64,000 bases of DNA, taken from contig NHZP01000005.1 in the NCBI GenBank assembly GCA_003313425.1, positions 372,001 through 436,000 of the forward strand, given 5' to 3'. This document shows positions 43,977 through 55,442 of the stretch, piece after piece (positions within the stretch are counted from its first letter, which is position 1; every line of letters starts with the position of its first letter). Source of the DNA: Pseudopyrenochaeta lycopersici (taxonomy: Eukaryota > Ascomycota > Dothideomycetes > Pleosporales > Pseudopyrenochaetaceae). Under the pieces are notes generated by a model. It ran no database searches and was not told where the DNA came from. It was given only the letters and a program-made list of their open reading frames with translations. The position numbers and the translations under genes are program-made.

Positions 43977-44550
43977 TGGTCAAAAAGTACTCAAACCTGC
44001 GAGACCGCTGGTGTTTGCAGGAAGAGCCCATGACGCTAGAAGTAGTTCACTACCTGCTGCTTTCAGCCCCCATATTGGAGCGGAACGCGACAAGGCTGAG
44101 GCAGGACGGAGTTAACAATCGAGTTCGATACAGCCAATCAACGCTGAGCAAACTCCGAATCTCACGCTTTGGGGCCCACACTTGGCCTCCACAATCAACT
44201 CGAACTTTCCCCTATCGGAATTACTAGCGCTTTATGTGAAGCGCCCCGTTATGGTGAACACATCACTCTGGATGACTTGCTTTTCGACCCCGGGTAGCTG
44301 CGAGGCGGGCCGCTGCGTGGTCTTCCTCAACATTTAAGCACGCAACTTTTCAATTGCGGCTGTGCAGGCGTATGAGCCCCCACCAGGATTGCACCGGGCA
44401 CGATTGAGCCTGCCTGGGGCTTGCATCACCTGCATTGTCTAAGAGGCCTACAACAGCAGGCTTCTTTATAATAGCAACAGCCTTCTCGTCCTCAAGGGCC
44501 CCATCCAGAAGGCTGTCAAATCACACCTGCACTTTTTATCGCTTCATACA
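43977..44550. promoter_or_regulatory. Divergent promoter region (caspase-like / 112-residue gene)
   Basis: 574 bases lie between the two opposite start codons. Nothing else was recognised. Confidence 0.45.
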
Positions 44551-44996
44551 ATGTCCGTTAACGACCTCGAGACCAAGCTCGCTTTAGAGGGTAACGTGAG
44601 TGGTGCCAAGCTGAGACTTCTGCCACACAGGGCTGACGAAGAGCCATAGAACGAGTTCATGGACGCGCCCCCAGAAGACGTAACTCCAAGCGTAAAGTCA
44701 ACCGTGAACGTTGACCCCAACGCACCTCTCGTAAGCCTCTCATTCACTCTTGTCTTCCTCATCCAAATTCTGAAAGTGAACAGCAAAATGCACGCTTCTC
44801 AAAAAACGACCTTGTGCACATGTCGCAAATCATGAACGGACAAAGAATCAAGGGCGTCTTTACGATCGAGGCATTACAATACAATAGCATAGGCGATTAT
44901 GTGGAGTATCAGCTGCTTGATCCGCTTACGGAAAAGTTGCATCGAAATGGTGCCTGGATCCGGGAAAGGGACTTGAAGATAGAGAGACGGGGCTGA
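44551..44996 (+). CDS. Small hypothetical protein, 112 residues, three exons
   Basis: Exons are 44551-44595, 44650-44730 and 44784-44996. All three are whole numbers of codons. Introns of 54 and 53 bases have GTGAGT/GTAAGC donors and TAG/CAG acceptors. The product starts MSVNDLETKLALEG, has an acidic linker (EFMDAPPEDVTPSVKS), and ends with a compact basic part (DLVHMSQIMNGQRIKGV, then EYQLLDP and WIRERDLK). It has no signal peptide or membrane helix. I do not recognise the family. The last exon has the look of a small beta-rich fold (alternating hydrophobics), a guess only. Consistent splicing makes a real gene likely. Confidence 0.65.
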
Positions 44997-45297
44997 AGAG
45001 TGCTACATAATCTGTGGCGGGGTTGACCGGAAGTCACAGGCAGACACATAATGACCAATAAGTGGAGGGCGCATAGATATTGGGGGCTGAAGTCTCGGAG
45101 CACAGCGATCCTTTCCTTTCACACCTCACTTTCCGATGCTACATAGAAGGCACATCCGCCACAGCTTGTTTAGCCACAGTTCTTTCTTAACGTTAATGTG
45201 ATCGATTATTCCATTTGCGCAAGAAACCTTCCTGCTCTTTCCTCTTGTCTCTAGTCATTGCAAGGTGCGGGTCGCATCCCTTTGGCTGCCTTCAAAA
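44997..45297. other. Intergenic, no gene seen
   Basis: 301 bases between two plus-strand genes hold the promoter of the DUF6594-type gene. Confidence 0.5.
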
Positions 45298-46925
45298 ATG
45301 GCCCCTCCCCCCGCTTTGACTGGCGATACTCACGCAGATGAGAGAAACCCCCAGTCGCCAGTATCACCTACAAACACGGATACTACATTGACAGAAGACC
45401 CTATCAATGAAATTAGACACAGTGAACCTTCAGCAGCAAGGCCGTCATCGGTTAATTACCCAATCGATGTTGAATGTGCACAGCCCTGTAAGTCGTCCTA
45501 AGAATCCATTTCACACCCCAAACTAGGCCAGTCTCGCATCAATGGCGACAGTTTCAACCTACTCATCTCAACAACGTGATTGGGTTCGTCAATGGCAGAA
45601 ATATAATCGTGAATGCCGTGGCACACTGGGCGGAAATGCCATCAGGATCAAGTTGAATCAAAATTAAGACAAGACAGATAGCGAAAAGAAACGACCTAAG
45701 TTGCTACGGAGAATCACAAGTTCCTTCAGATCCGAGCCAGATCCCCAGGCTGTAACCGAAAATAAGACACGGAAGTGTAGGTTTCTCACAACCTTAGCCT
45801 ATATACAAGCTCACGGTTCGCCAGTGGAAAACACACCCAACGGCTTCCCACGTCTTGCAGCCTTTCAATCCAGCGAGACAAACTTCTCGTTATACAGATC
45901 ATTTAGCTATTTGCACTCGCGTGTCTTGCTTGACTTACAGGACGAGATCACGAGTCTAGAATCAGAGCTTGATAATGCAGACTGGGATGATTACGATGAA
46001 GATCCAGATCTACTTAGGAGCAGAGGGGTTGACGTCAATACAGTCGGAGATGGGGAAAGCACCCGCAATCGAAGAGTGATACTGAATGAGGTTCGACAGA
46101 AATTGATAGATTATGGTAAGCTTGTTCCTATGCTCGCCTGATATTGCTCTCAATCTGGAATCGCTAGGGTTGATAGCAGTATAGACGAAGTTCTCATCAA
46201 GGCAAGAACCCTTGAATCATTTCAAAAGCCATCAGATCGCAATTATCGCAGCGTTCGTCGATATCATCACAACACCAAGCCGCTCGGGGACGCTGAGATG
46301 GACTCGATACGCAGCAAAGAAGACATTGTCAGCTTACACAACGGCCGCGAATGGGCGACTTTCGACGGTGGCGTAGAGACCATGATCGGCCAAGTTGACC
46401 ACTTGTTGCAGAAGGTGTTTGGGTGTGAGACACCGCCGCTACAGGTAATCGCACGTATGTGGTGTGGAACATCGATGATGCTAACTACCTTCTTAGAAAT
46501 ATTTCCGAACACCTGAACTACGGGATAAGACATCAAATTCCTACATCTCCTTCTACAGCAGTAGTCGCATAGACAAACTGGTCAACATTCTCATAACATT
46601 TGTCATATTCATTCTACTCATCATCCCAGTCGTCACCATGTACCACCTTACCAGCACGGCCACACACGCCGAAAGTTCTGAGTCTTCTTCAAATAACAGC
46701 ACGTCCGCAAGCAAACCCAACGGTGTCGGTTCCATTGGTACAGTGGATATCAACAACAGGGATACCTTTAATGCAGTGGGTGTGCTGATAGTCTTCACGT
46801 TATTGTTTAGTGCAGCGATGAGTATGTTGACAAAAGCAGCAAGGCATGAATTATTTGCTGCTAGTGCCGCGTATTGTGCAATCTTGGTGGTTTTCATTGG
46901 AAATTTTACAGGGCCAGGCAGCTAG
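45298..46925 (+). CDS. DUF6594-type fungal membrane protein, four exons
   Basis: Exons are 45298-45487, 45669-46115, 46185-46444 and 46497-46925, giving 441 residues. Intron 1 (181 bases) is long for this window and could hide a small exon. The N-terminal 80 residues are Pro/Ser/Thr-rich. The core matches the family: YIQAHGSPVENTPNGFPRLAAFQSSETNFSLYRSF, then LHSRVLLDLQDEI, DEVLIKARTLESFQKPSDRNYRSVRRY and GREWATFDGGVETM. The C-terminus has about three membrane helices (LVNILITFVIFILLIIPVV, FNAVGVLIVFTLLFSAAMSML, ELFAASAAYCAILVVFIG). The family occurs widely in fungi without a known function, often in accessory regions with HET-type genes. Confidence 0.85.
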
Positions 46926-48001
46926 CATTGGTGTACAAGAACGATATAATGATTATGACCTTCATGACATGCAAAGTATAGACTAAAGTATCTCTCTGAT
47001 CTGAATGGATGCTACTGCTTGTCTATTAGTAATGGCTGCCACTGTCAGGTGGTGCAGTAATTGGTGAGCTCTCTTGATGGAGCTCCTGGTCAGAATTGAT
47101 GGCTTAGAGATTTTGAAAGGACTTTTTCAGTATTGAATGCAATATCGAAATGATCTGATACTTATAAACTCCCATATTTTAGCATCTAAACACGCAATGT
47201 CTGTGGTTTAAGGTTGGGAGATTTTTGCTGGGCCTTTTTCCGGCTTGTGTGATGATGTTACATCGCTGCACGAGTGAATTCTTCAATAACTCGATGAATC
47301 CTTCAAGCCAATCCTCACCGATAATTCAGATTAATTGAAGCCAACAGAGCACAGATGAGACGCTTGCTGCATAATATTGTGCCAAATACGCGCCGCGAGA
47401 ATGCACGTGAGATGTAAGCGCTAGTACGGAGGCATCGATCCGTTTCAATCGCAGAACAAGCTCCTCGGAGTACTACCTGGGACGAAAAAGAATGTTTCGA
47501 TTCACGGCTTCTATAGAATTTGTGAACCAACAGCTTGTATACAAGTCGTGCTTGAATGTAAGAGGCGCAGGAGGGGCACAGGAAAGTCGCACAAATGGCA
47601 GGTCCGCTGCTGCGCAATGCAACCAGTCTGAGAGAATGAACGAGGGTAGACGAAGCTCGGCCATTTGACGAGGATGAGGATGTTCTTAGACCCGGCTCCA
47701 ACATAATTCTCCAACATGTACTTTGATGTCGTTGAATATATAAAGGGCAATCAGAGGGCCCAAGGTCACTCCTTACCCGGCGTTCTTGGTCCACTCTCAG
47801 CACACATTGGGCATCCCGCATTGATCCTTTCCGCATGTGGGAAAAAGTGACCACTAGATTTACAATCATAATGTCCCAACCATAAGTCGGTGATTAACTT
47901 TAGGTGTCAGCACAATGTAGTATATCTTGACGCGTTCCGTCCACAACAGCGTACAACTATGTAGCTCGAGAATTCCCCCATTGTATACTTATATAGTCAC
48001 T
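46926..48001. other. Intergenic, no supported gene
   Basis: About 1.1 kb. A 184-codon minus-strand frame (47315-47869) begins with ATG, but its Ser/Arg/Cys-heavy sequence has no domain or intron support, so I leave it out. Confidence 0.4.
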
Positions 48002-49609
48002 ATGGCTTTCCTATTCAAGTGGTTCACAAGTATACCAACGGTTCCTGAACGTATACCAACAGACACAGTAATACCACTTCACCGCTATGATGATTCTCGA
48101 GCCAATAGAAATCTATCCTTGGAGTTCACATTACTGTTTGACGATGCTCTGGATGCGGAAAAGCTCTCCAGCGCTCTGTGGAGACTGCTTGAAAGACCAG
48201 GATGGAGAAAATTAGGTGCAAGATTGAGGCTCAACGTACATATCTTCGCTAGTTGACCATGAAGCCAGAGCTGAATGTATAACCAGGATGAGAATAGACT
48301 CGAGTACCACATTCCAGCTCAGTACACAAATGAGCGCCCACCAATCAACTACACCCATGAAACGCATGACATACCACTTTCGCAACACCCCATTGGCGCA
48401 AAATTCCCCCGTACAAATGGATCACTGCAAGTCCTCGAGGCTCAGGGTTCCCTCCGCGATATCACTATACCGAATAACAATACTACTGTGCTTGCTGATT
48501 GGATATACACTGACAAAGCGCAGTTAGGTCTGCACATTGTAAACTTTACAGATGCGACATTGGTAACTCTGACATGGATGCACACGCTGCTTGATGCCAT
48601 GGGAAGGCATACATTGTTAAAAGCATGGGAAGCGGTACTAGATGGAAGGGAGGACGACGTACCGGAGTTCTGGGGCTATGACTTTGATCCTCTTGAGAAC
48701 CTGGGGGCATCGGGAGATGCAAAGCCAGAAGATGCCAATGCGACACCCAAAGAAGAGAAGTATATCCTGAAAGATTTACAAGTCAAAGGATGGAACTTGT
48801 ACAAATTCATATTCAACTACAAGTGGGAAACATTCTTCTACCCAAGCGAAGAAACGTGTATCCTCGTCATGCCCGCATCATACTTTGCTGCCCTAAAGAA
48901 GCGCGCGTTCCAGGATCTAGAATCCGCAGACGCTTCGTTACTCACGATGAGTTTCAAGGATCCAGAGAATCCTAAACCTTTTATATCCGACGGCGACATC
49001 CTTTGCGCATGGCTCACACGCCTCATGGCAACTTCGAACCCTAGCATTTTGGCCTCGTCACCATCCCGTACAATACACATTCTCAATGCCTTTGGCATGC
49101 GGGACCTATTGAGCAATACGTCCCCGCAGCTTATTCCTAAGGGGACTGCATACATAGGAAACTGCGTGATTGCAATGCACACGCTCTTGACGCAACAGGA
49201 CTTCCTCTCCCTCCCTCTCGGTCACCTCGCTGCACACATCCGCCGCGATCTCGTCCGTCAAGGAACGCGTGCGCAAGTCGAAGCCAATCAGGCCTTGGCC
49301 AGGGCAAACGGTGGCCAGCAACTTCTATACGGCAGTAGCGACATGTGCATGATGGTATTCTCCAACTGGCTCAAAGCCAAATTCTTCGAAACGGACTTTT
49401 CACCTGCTCTCGTAAGAGACAATGGGAAAGGTGGTGGGCGAGGTAAACCGGTGTATGTTCACGTGAATGGAACGGCGGGGAAGGGGGCTGCTGTGAGAGG
49501 CACAGGGAGTTGCGTGGGGAAGGATGGGAAGGGCAATTTGTGGCTTGGAGCAGTTTTGCGGAAGGAGTGCGTCGAAGAGATTGTGAAGACTGTTGAGGGG
49601 ATGCAATAA
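48002..49609 (+). CDS. BAHD-type acyltransferase-like protein, two exons
   Basis: Exons are 48002-48235 and 48287-49609, giving 518 residues. The start MAFLFKWFTSIPTVPERIPTDTVIPLHRYDD precedes the first half of the fold (LLERPGWRKLGARLRLN joined to DENRLEYHIPAQYT). The catalytic HxxxD motif is HTLLD (about residue 175) in LTWMHTLLDAMGRH. The second half has NAFGMRDLL and YIGNCVIAMHTLL, as in fungal transferases of this superfamily. The DFGWG motif of plant BAHD enzymes is not visible; the corresponding region reads SCVGKDGKGNLWLGAVL. The likely role is transfer of an acyl group from CoA to a small-molecule alcohol or amine in the cytosol. Substrate is unknown, and no pathway genes stand next to it. 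Confidence 0.82.
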
Positions 49610-50004
49610 ATTCCATCTACTAGCTGCGGAACGATGTAGGATATTTAATATCACTGTCAGTTATCCAGGTGGTTAGAAGACAGGGCATGTATGGGATGAT
49701 ATGATGGTTATTGACGTAGGCTCTCGACTTCAATCACCGAATCCATTGACCCCCTGGAGACTTAAAAGCAGGGTAGGGCAAGGTGAAGAGAAGAGAAGAG
49801 AAATTAGACTAGATCATGTCTATAGTGAACGAAGTAAAGGACGATCTGTTCCTAGGAGATGTTTTAGGAAAACCATGCACCAAACCCCTTTTACCAAGCC
49901 ATTACCATTTTTCAATCCTCAGAACATTCTGTGGGCGTGAACAGAGCCTACATGAACCACATTGCCATCTGAGAACCCCCCGTCAGTGACACTTGCTTCA
50001 GCCC
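49610..50004. other. Short convergent intergenic
   Basis: This lies between the acyltransferase stop and the end of the Ser/Thr-rich gene. If a last intron of that gene is used (donor at 50025, acceptor near 49969), its CDS would end at 49948 within this stretch. Confidence 0.4.
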
Positions 50005-51796
50005 TTAGCGCAGCAAAGTACTCACCATATCCCTCTTCTCCAACTGCTCCTTATCACCAGCAAGCAGGTCGTTCGTCGGCACCGGCGGTACTCCGTAGCC
50101 CCCAGTCTCTATGCTGCTCGTTTTGCTCGTGCTAGTCTTGAATGTAGTCCGGTTGTGGCTCCAGCTACTAGTAGGGTAAATCGTACTGGGATCAAAACTA
50201 AAACTAGTAGCATCGGTAAAAGTATTGGGAATATCTGTCGAGGACTTGGGGGCTTCATAGTAACCGGAAGTAGTGGGAGAAATTATGGAGGTTGGCGGCG
50301 GAGGATTAGAATCCCAAGAAGATTGAGTGGCATCGGTGCTTGTGCTGCGAGAGCTTTTAATACTGCTGCTTGGGATGACATGTGACGTTGTCGGCTTGAG
50401 TGTCAATGATGAAGGGGTGTAGGATAATGAGGAAAGCTTTGAGGAAGAGATACTTGAGGAGCGACTGGAGGAAGATGAAATCCTCGTACTAGAAGAGCGA
50501 GGGCTTGAGGAAGCCGTGGTGCTGGATGAAAGGGCCAGACGGGAGCTGGTAGTGGAGGGTTTGCTACTGGACGACCGGGTTCTCGAAGATGAGAACAAAG
50601 TGTAAGTAACTGAAGGTAGCGTAGTAGTCGAGAGCAAAGTACTCCAATAAGTGTAGCTTGTGACTGATTTCGTGGGGAAGGTGAAAGTCGTTCCAGTAGC
50701 ACTCTTACGGGATACTGAACTTGTAGAGTATGTAACGCGACTTGTCGAATTAGTATAGCTTGGAGGCGGAACATATTGCCTGGATGACGTTCTGAGAACG
50801 GTTGAAGTTGTATTGAAGCTCTTCGACGTAGCGGTGGGATTAATGGCAGTCTGGGTGATGGTAGTTGAGTTCGAAGGAAACAGCGGCTTAGAAGAGGCTG
50901 TAAGAATGGACCTGGACACACTTGTGGTACGGAATATCGAGGTCCTTGAACTCGGACTGAAGCTCCATAGCGTGGTGTTGTGAATATGTGAAGTTGTGGA
51001 AGACCAGGTCGATGGCACTGGTGTAGAGCCAGTACTCTGAGTAGACTTAGACGAGCTCGTGCGGTTGCCATAGGGTGGGGAGCTATGCGTTGTTGGTGGA
51101 CCTGAGTAAAATCCCGTACCGGAAGACTGCACGCCGGTGGACAATGGTGCGCGTGCTGACGATGGCGGGTTGGGGTCCCAGCTACTCTGTGTAGCATCAG
51201 TATTAGTGTCTGTGGCGATTCCCTTCGACGAGTTCGGACTGCGCATTGGAATGTTAGTACATCTGACAACATCTTCATGGTTAAGATTGCAAGTGGTGGC
51301 AACTAACGTGACAGTTGTGGTAATGAGGATGCTCGTGGCTCGACTCAGCGTCTCAGATATTGTAATAACTATGACACTTGTGTCGATGACGGTGCTTGGG
51401 ACCTTGCTTGTCGAGTTAAGCTTCACAATCGAAGTCGGCAGAGTAATGCTCGATGGGGCGCGCGTGGATAGCGATACCCCCGTGTCATGAGAACGAGTGT
51501 TGGACACGCCACCTCCACTTGTGCGGGCGGAAGGCGGCGGAAGATAAGACGGGGGTGGAGAGTAATAACGAGGCCTGGCATGTTGTGGAAACTGGACTAG
51601 ATTGTATCTATTAGTAAATGAAGCCACCAAGAAGCCTTCGTAGGCTGGATGAAAATCGGTCGACGCCAATAGCTAATAACAGTACCAGTCGTGTGAAAAG
51701 GACCCACGTGATAGTAAGTGAGAACTTACATACTGCCCGCTCCGCAGTAACGAGCGTGAAGACAGCTGCCAAGGAGAGGTAGATGGCGGGCTTCAT
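50005..51796 (-). CDS. Secreted Ser/Thr-rich, mucin-like wall protein, two exons
   Basis: Exons are 51734-51796 and 50005-51672, giving 576 residues. Exon 1 encodes a signal peptide (MKPAIYLSLAAVFTLVTAE). After a short ordered part (FHPAYEGFLVASFTNRYNLVQF) the protein is over 400 residues of Ser/Thr/Pro-rich sequence. A recurrent DATQSSWD(P/S)NPP motif occurs at least twice, and stretches of SSSSR and STT repeat. Such proteins are heavily O-mannosylated and sit in the wall or on the cell surface. There is no clear GPI signal at the C-terminus (EKRDMVSTLLR); alternative splicing would end it DMMAMWFM. Function is unknown. The signal peptide and composition make the location credible. Confidence 0.75.
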
Positions 51797-54036
51797 GTCT
51801 TACTCCGTAGTGGATTGTATCTTCTAGTGCCGAGGAACGTGAAAACACACCCAAATATAAAGGTAGTCAACTATCGAGGCAGCTTAAACCTCAAGAGAAG
51901 CAGCGTGATCTCCTTTTATGTGACCCTAACTGTGCCACTGTAATAGTACCTTTCCGAGCTCTGGTTTATTGCCAATTCTCAAAACGAGCAGTCATCCATT
52001 GGTAGCAAACACAGGAGTGCAGCACGGAATCCTGCCTCCCATCGAAGATTATCCACCCTTCCAAACCTCTGGAACTCTTGCTCTTTCAGCGTAGTTGGTG
52101 TGCACTTCCAGGTTGCTGGTACGAGTATCGAGTTAGGGGTCGGTCAAAGACACGGGAAGTCGGACTAGGAAAGCCTCCATTGAAGAAGAGAGTACTGTCA
52201 CAATGGTTGGTAAATATGGTCCAAAATTTCGTGAAGCATTTTCAGAAGCGTTTCTTCCTGGTGCTATGTGATAGATTGATGATGTAACGAAAAAGCCGTG
52301 TTTGGGCAGTGAAGTGGGAATTTTTGCAGGAACAAGAATGGTTTTCGGCTACTAATGTTGCGTAACAGCGCATTTGCTGCCACAAGTCGTGCAGATGAAG
52401 ACGAAGGTAGAAAATCTTGACGGCAACATTGGAACAAGTGATGAAGTGACATAGTCTACCGTAGTTGAGGTGAACAAGGTCCCCATCTTTTTTGTTCTAG
52501 GGAAAGTGACGTTGCGAGCCAATGAACTGAAGTTGTTCAGATCTAAACAAATATCTCTGATATCGTTACGCTTGACTGCATCCTGTATCTCAGGTGCACT
52601 ATGACAGTGGTACGAAAGATCAAGGTAGACTGACAAAGTGCGTTGCAGACGACTTTCTACGCCCCCTCTCTACAGACAATTATTCAATATGAGCAGGATA
52701 ATAGCTGACGAGACGTACTTCTCAAGTCGGATTAATCGATCTCTTGAACCAAGCACGGAACGCCTCTCGGATAGCGGCAGACATATTAATTTCCTGGAAA
52801 ATAGTCCATCATCCAAAGCTGCCAAGTGAATTTATTTACGACAACACAAGTCGTCCTGAAATATCATAGAGTAATCTAGATACCATGCAGTAAGGAATCT
52901 GGATCGTCGAAAGTGCTCGAGCAAGATGTGGGCTTGCAGCCATCTCCCGTTCCTCTCCTCTCAAACGAGCTGATCCATGTACGGAGTTAATAAAATTCCA
53001 AATGTCACCGGCCATGCTGCACAGACGCAGGAACCGGCCTCAAGATCGGGTTACTGTACTACATCGGCAGATTGCGATAGGATAAAAGCGGCCTAGGATA
53101 TCGCCCGCCATTTCCAGGACTTGGGTAAGCCTTCGTAAAGATTGTGATACAGCTTGTATCGAATGGGGTTTTGTGCCGCAGCATATAGCCGGCGGGACAC
53201 GGATAGGTGCAGAGGCTGGCTGTGTATCGATGAGGATAGATGGATTGTGGGATGTTGCAGTGATGCAGGTGACGGCGCTTGTATCGGTGTTCTACTAGTG
53301 TTGTCACGTGTAAACGTGACTATACTATCTAGGTACTTTATCGTTGAACAAGCACTCGAGGAGAGTTGTCTGTCACAGGCGTGTAATTTGTTGCGCGGGC
53401 AAGGCAGCGAGTGATTGGCGGTTAACCACTGTGTGTCGCATCTTGAGTTCTATGTCTCCTCTCACTCGACGACGGCCCGTTCGGTCGTCACTCTAAACGA
53501 CGTTCAACGTAGTTAACGTTGCTAACTTGGCTGTGCTTGTACAATGGGCAGGTCTGTCGAAGTAACCCCCATTAAGTGCATCGATCCTTGGGGCGTGGAA
53601 CTGCGTCTTGACGCCGATGTACGCCCTGATCAAGAATAATCCCATATCACATCATTATCTTGGTAGCAGCAGGTCAATGCTTGAGAGCAGGAGGCCAGCC
53701 CAAGTGGCCACTGAGATTATATTTTATACAGCTTATATCTCAGTCCACAAAAACTGGAGGGGAGATGTCGCCCTAGAAGCGGCCCAAAGCGCCAATATAG
53801 TGGATACCGTTGTGTATCATTAATCCATCAAAGGTTTTCCCTACCGCGCCAAACATATCCCGCACAACGCCACCAGTCGTAAGAACGTGAACAAGATGAG
53901 GCAGCAGAAGTGCGCGCAGACCAAGGACAAACCGTGAAACCGAAAATATTTTCAACGTATCCAAGAAAGTGTCAAGTTTAGAAACGAGAAAGCGCGAGCA
54001 CTAATTGAAGGCGCGCAAAAAAAAATCCAGTTAAGC
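51797..54036. other. Intergenic 2.2 kb, no gene seen
   Basis: I see no convincing gene. A small hyphenated palindrome, GTCACG-6-CGTGAC with a CACGTG core, lies at 53303-53320, and a gttaacgttgctaac-type stretch near 53512-53527. Neither could be tied to a gene. Confidence 0.4.
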
Positions 54037-55442
54037 CTAGTCCCAGTTTACAAAATTCGAACCATCAAGTGGCTCGCCAGTGCCCTGTTCTTCGCCGGGA
54101 GGCGCGAGATCTCCGCTTTGGAAGTCGAAAAACGCGTTATAGTCACCATTTCCAGGTGTGAGGAACGCGTCATTAGGGAAGAAACTCTCAGAAATCGACG
54201 CTGTGGCATCAGAGCCGCCTTCCATCTTCATACTCAGTCCTGACGACAGAGTCTGAGCTGAGCCTGAGAGAGTCTCTGTGCCGTTTCCGGCGTTCATTGT
54301 CCTCGGTGCCTTCGACAGGTTGGGATTGTATGTGTAGGATGGAGCGAAGGGTTGAGGAATATTGTTACTTCCTGACATGAAGATGGCGGTACGCGGGTCG
54401 TTGGGGTCTAGTGCCGAACCAATAAACTGCTGTGACTCTGGGGGAAGAGACAGGGTGAGGGGACTGGTGTTCAATACTTGCGAACTCATGGGGTAAGTCG
54501 TCGTCGGGCTGTACGTGTACGAAGTTGGCGTGTCGGAATCGTTTTGCGTGAACGAGGTCTCCTTTGTCGAATCTGATATTGGGGATACGCCCTGAGGTGA
54601 GTGAACGGATGGGGATTGGGAGAAAGACGGACGAGACTGTCCGTCCGACCCAGCCTGAACTGTTTGCTCAAACGCTTTGGGTGGTAAAGACAGTCTCCGG
54701 CTGACGCCGCCTTGCGGTGTGGTGACACTGCCAATGGTTTGCTGTGCAGACGGATCAAAATTCGTCGTCGGCGCATGAGGAAGTTGGATAGAAAGTGAGC
54801 GTTGGTGAGTCTGCGGACGCTGGGGAATGTGGTACGGTGACTGTCGGAAACCTTGTTGCTGAGGAGTGGTAGGACTGTAAGGCTGCGCCTGCTGGAAACC
54901 TTGTGGCGTAGAAGGACTGAACTGTTGAGGTGGAAGCATCGACGTGTTCAACCAGGTGTTCGTTTGTGGGAAAGTGGTAGCATTGGCTGGGAATTGGCCA
55001 CCATACTGTGAGTAAGATGGGTTCTGATACTGCGACATGAACATGTTTCTTACCCCATGCTGCGTCGCAATGTAGTCGTGGAGTTTTTTGTTGAACATGA
55101 CAGAAGTAGTGTGCAAATGGGCATTCAGTCGCTGGTACTGCGTTGGCAAGTCATCGTCCTCCTCCTCGTACATTTCTTCATTGATGACATCTTGCTCAGT
55201 CACACGCAGGGCACGACCTGTTCGCTTCTTGTGGATTTCAGAAGCCCTTCGCGCCGACTCAATGCGCGCCTCAAGACTCCTGTCACTTCGCCGCGATGCA
55301 GCGATGTAAGCACTAGATAGCATCAGCATACAAGATCACTTGGAGACGATAAGAAGGTGACGCACCGCTCCTGGTTCTCTTCGTGAGTGCGCTCGGTCTT
55401 GACAGGCCTGGCTGCAGTGAATGTTCGTCGTTCTGCAGGCAT
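54037..55442 (-). CDS. Conserved Gln/Ser/Pro-rich protein, probably nuclear, two exons
   Basis: Exons are 55366-55442 and 54037-55312, giving 450 residues. The intron (53 bases) splits an Arg codon. The N-terminus is strongly charged and orderly: RTFTAARPVKTERTHEENQ, AYIAASRRSDRSLEARIES, then RRASEIHKKRTGRALRVTEQDV and MYEEEDDDLPTQYQRLNAHL. It looks like a conserved helical domain of about 110 residues. The rest is low-complexity Q/S/P/T with an acidic end, in the style of transcription activators or coactivators. I recall similar N-termini in other filamentous fungi but know no function for them. No DNA-binding motif is evident. The long upstream gap (55443-57690) may contain an extended promoter. 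Confidence 0.8.

Noticed and set aside
47315..47869. 184-codon minus-strand frame with ATG
   Set aside because: Ser/Arg/Cys-heavy, no domain, no splice context, no family resemblance; probably chance.
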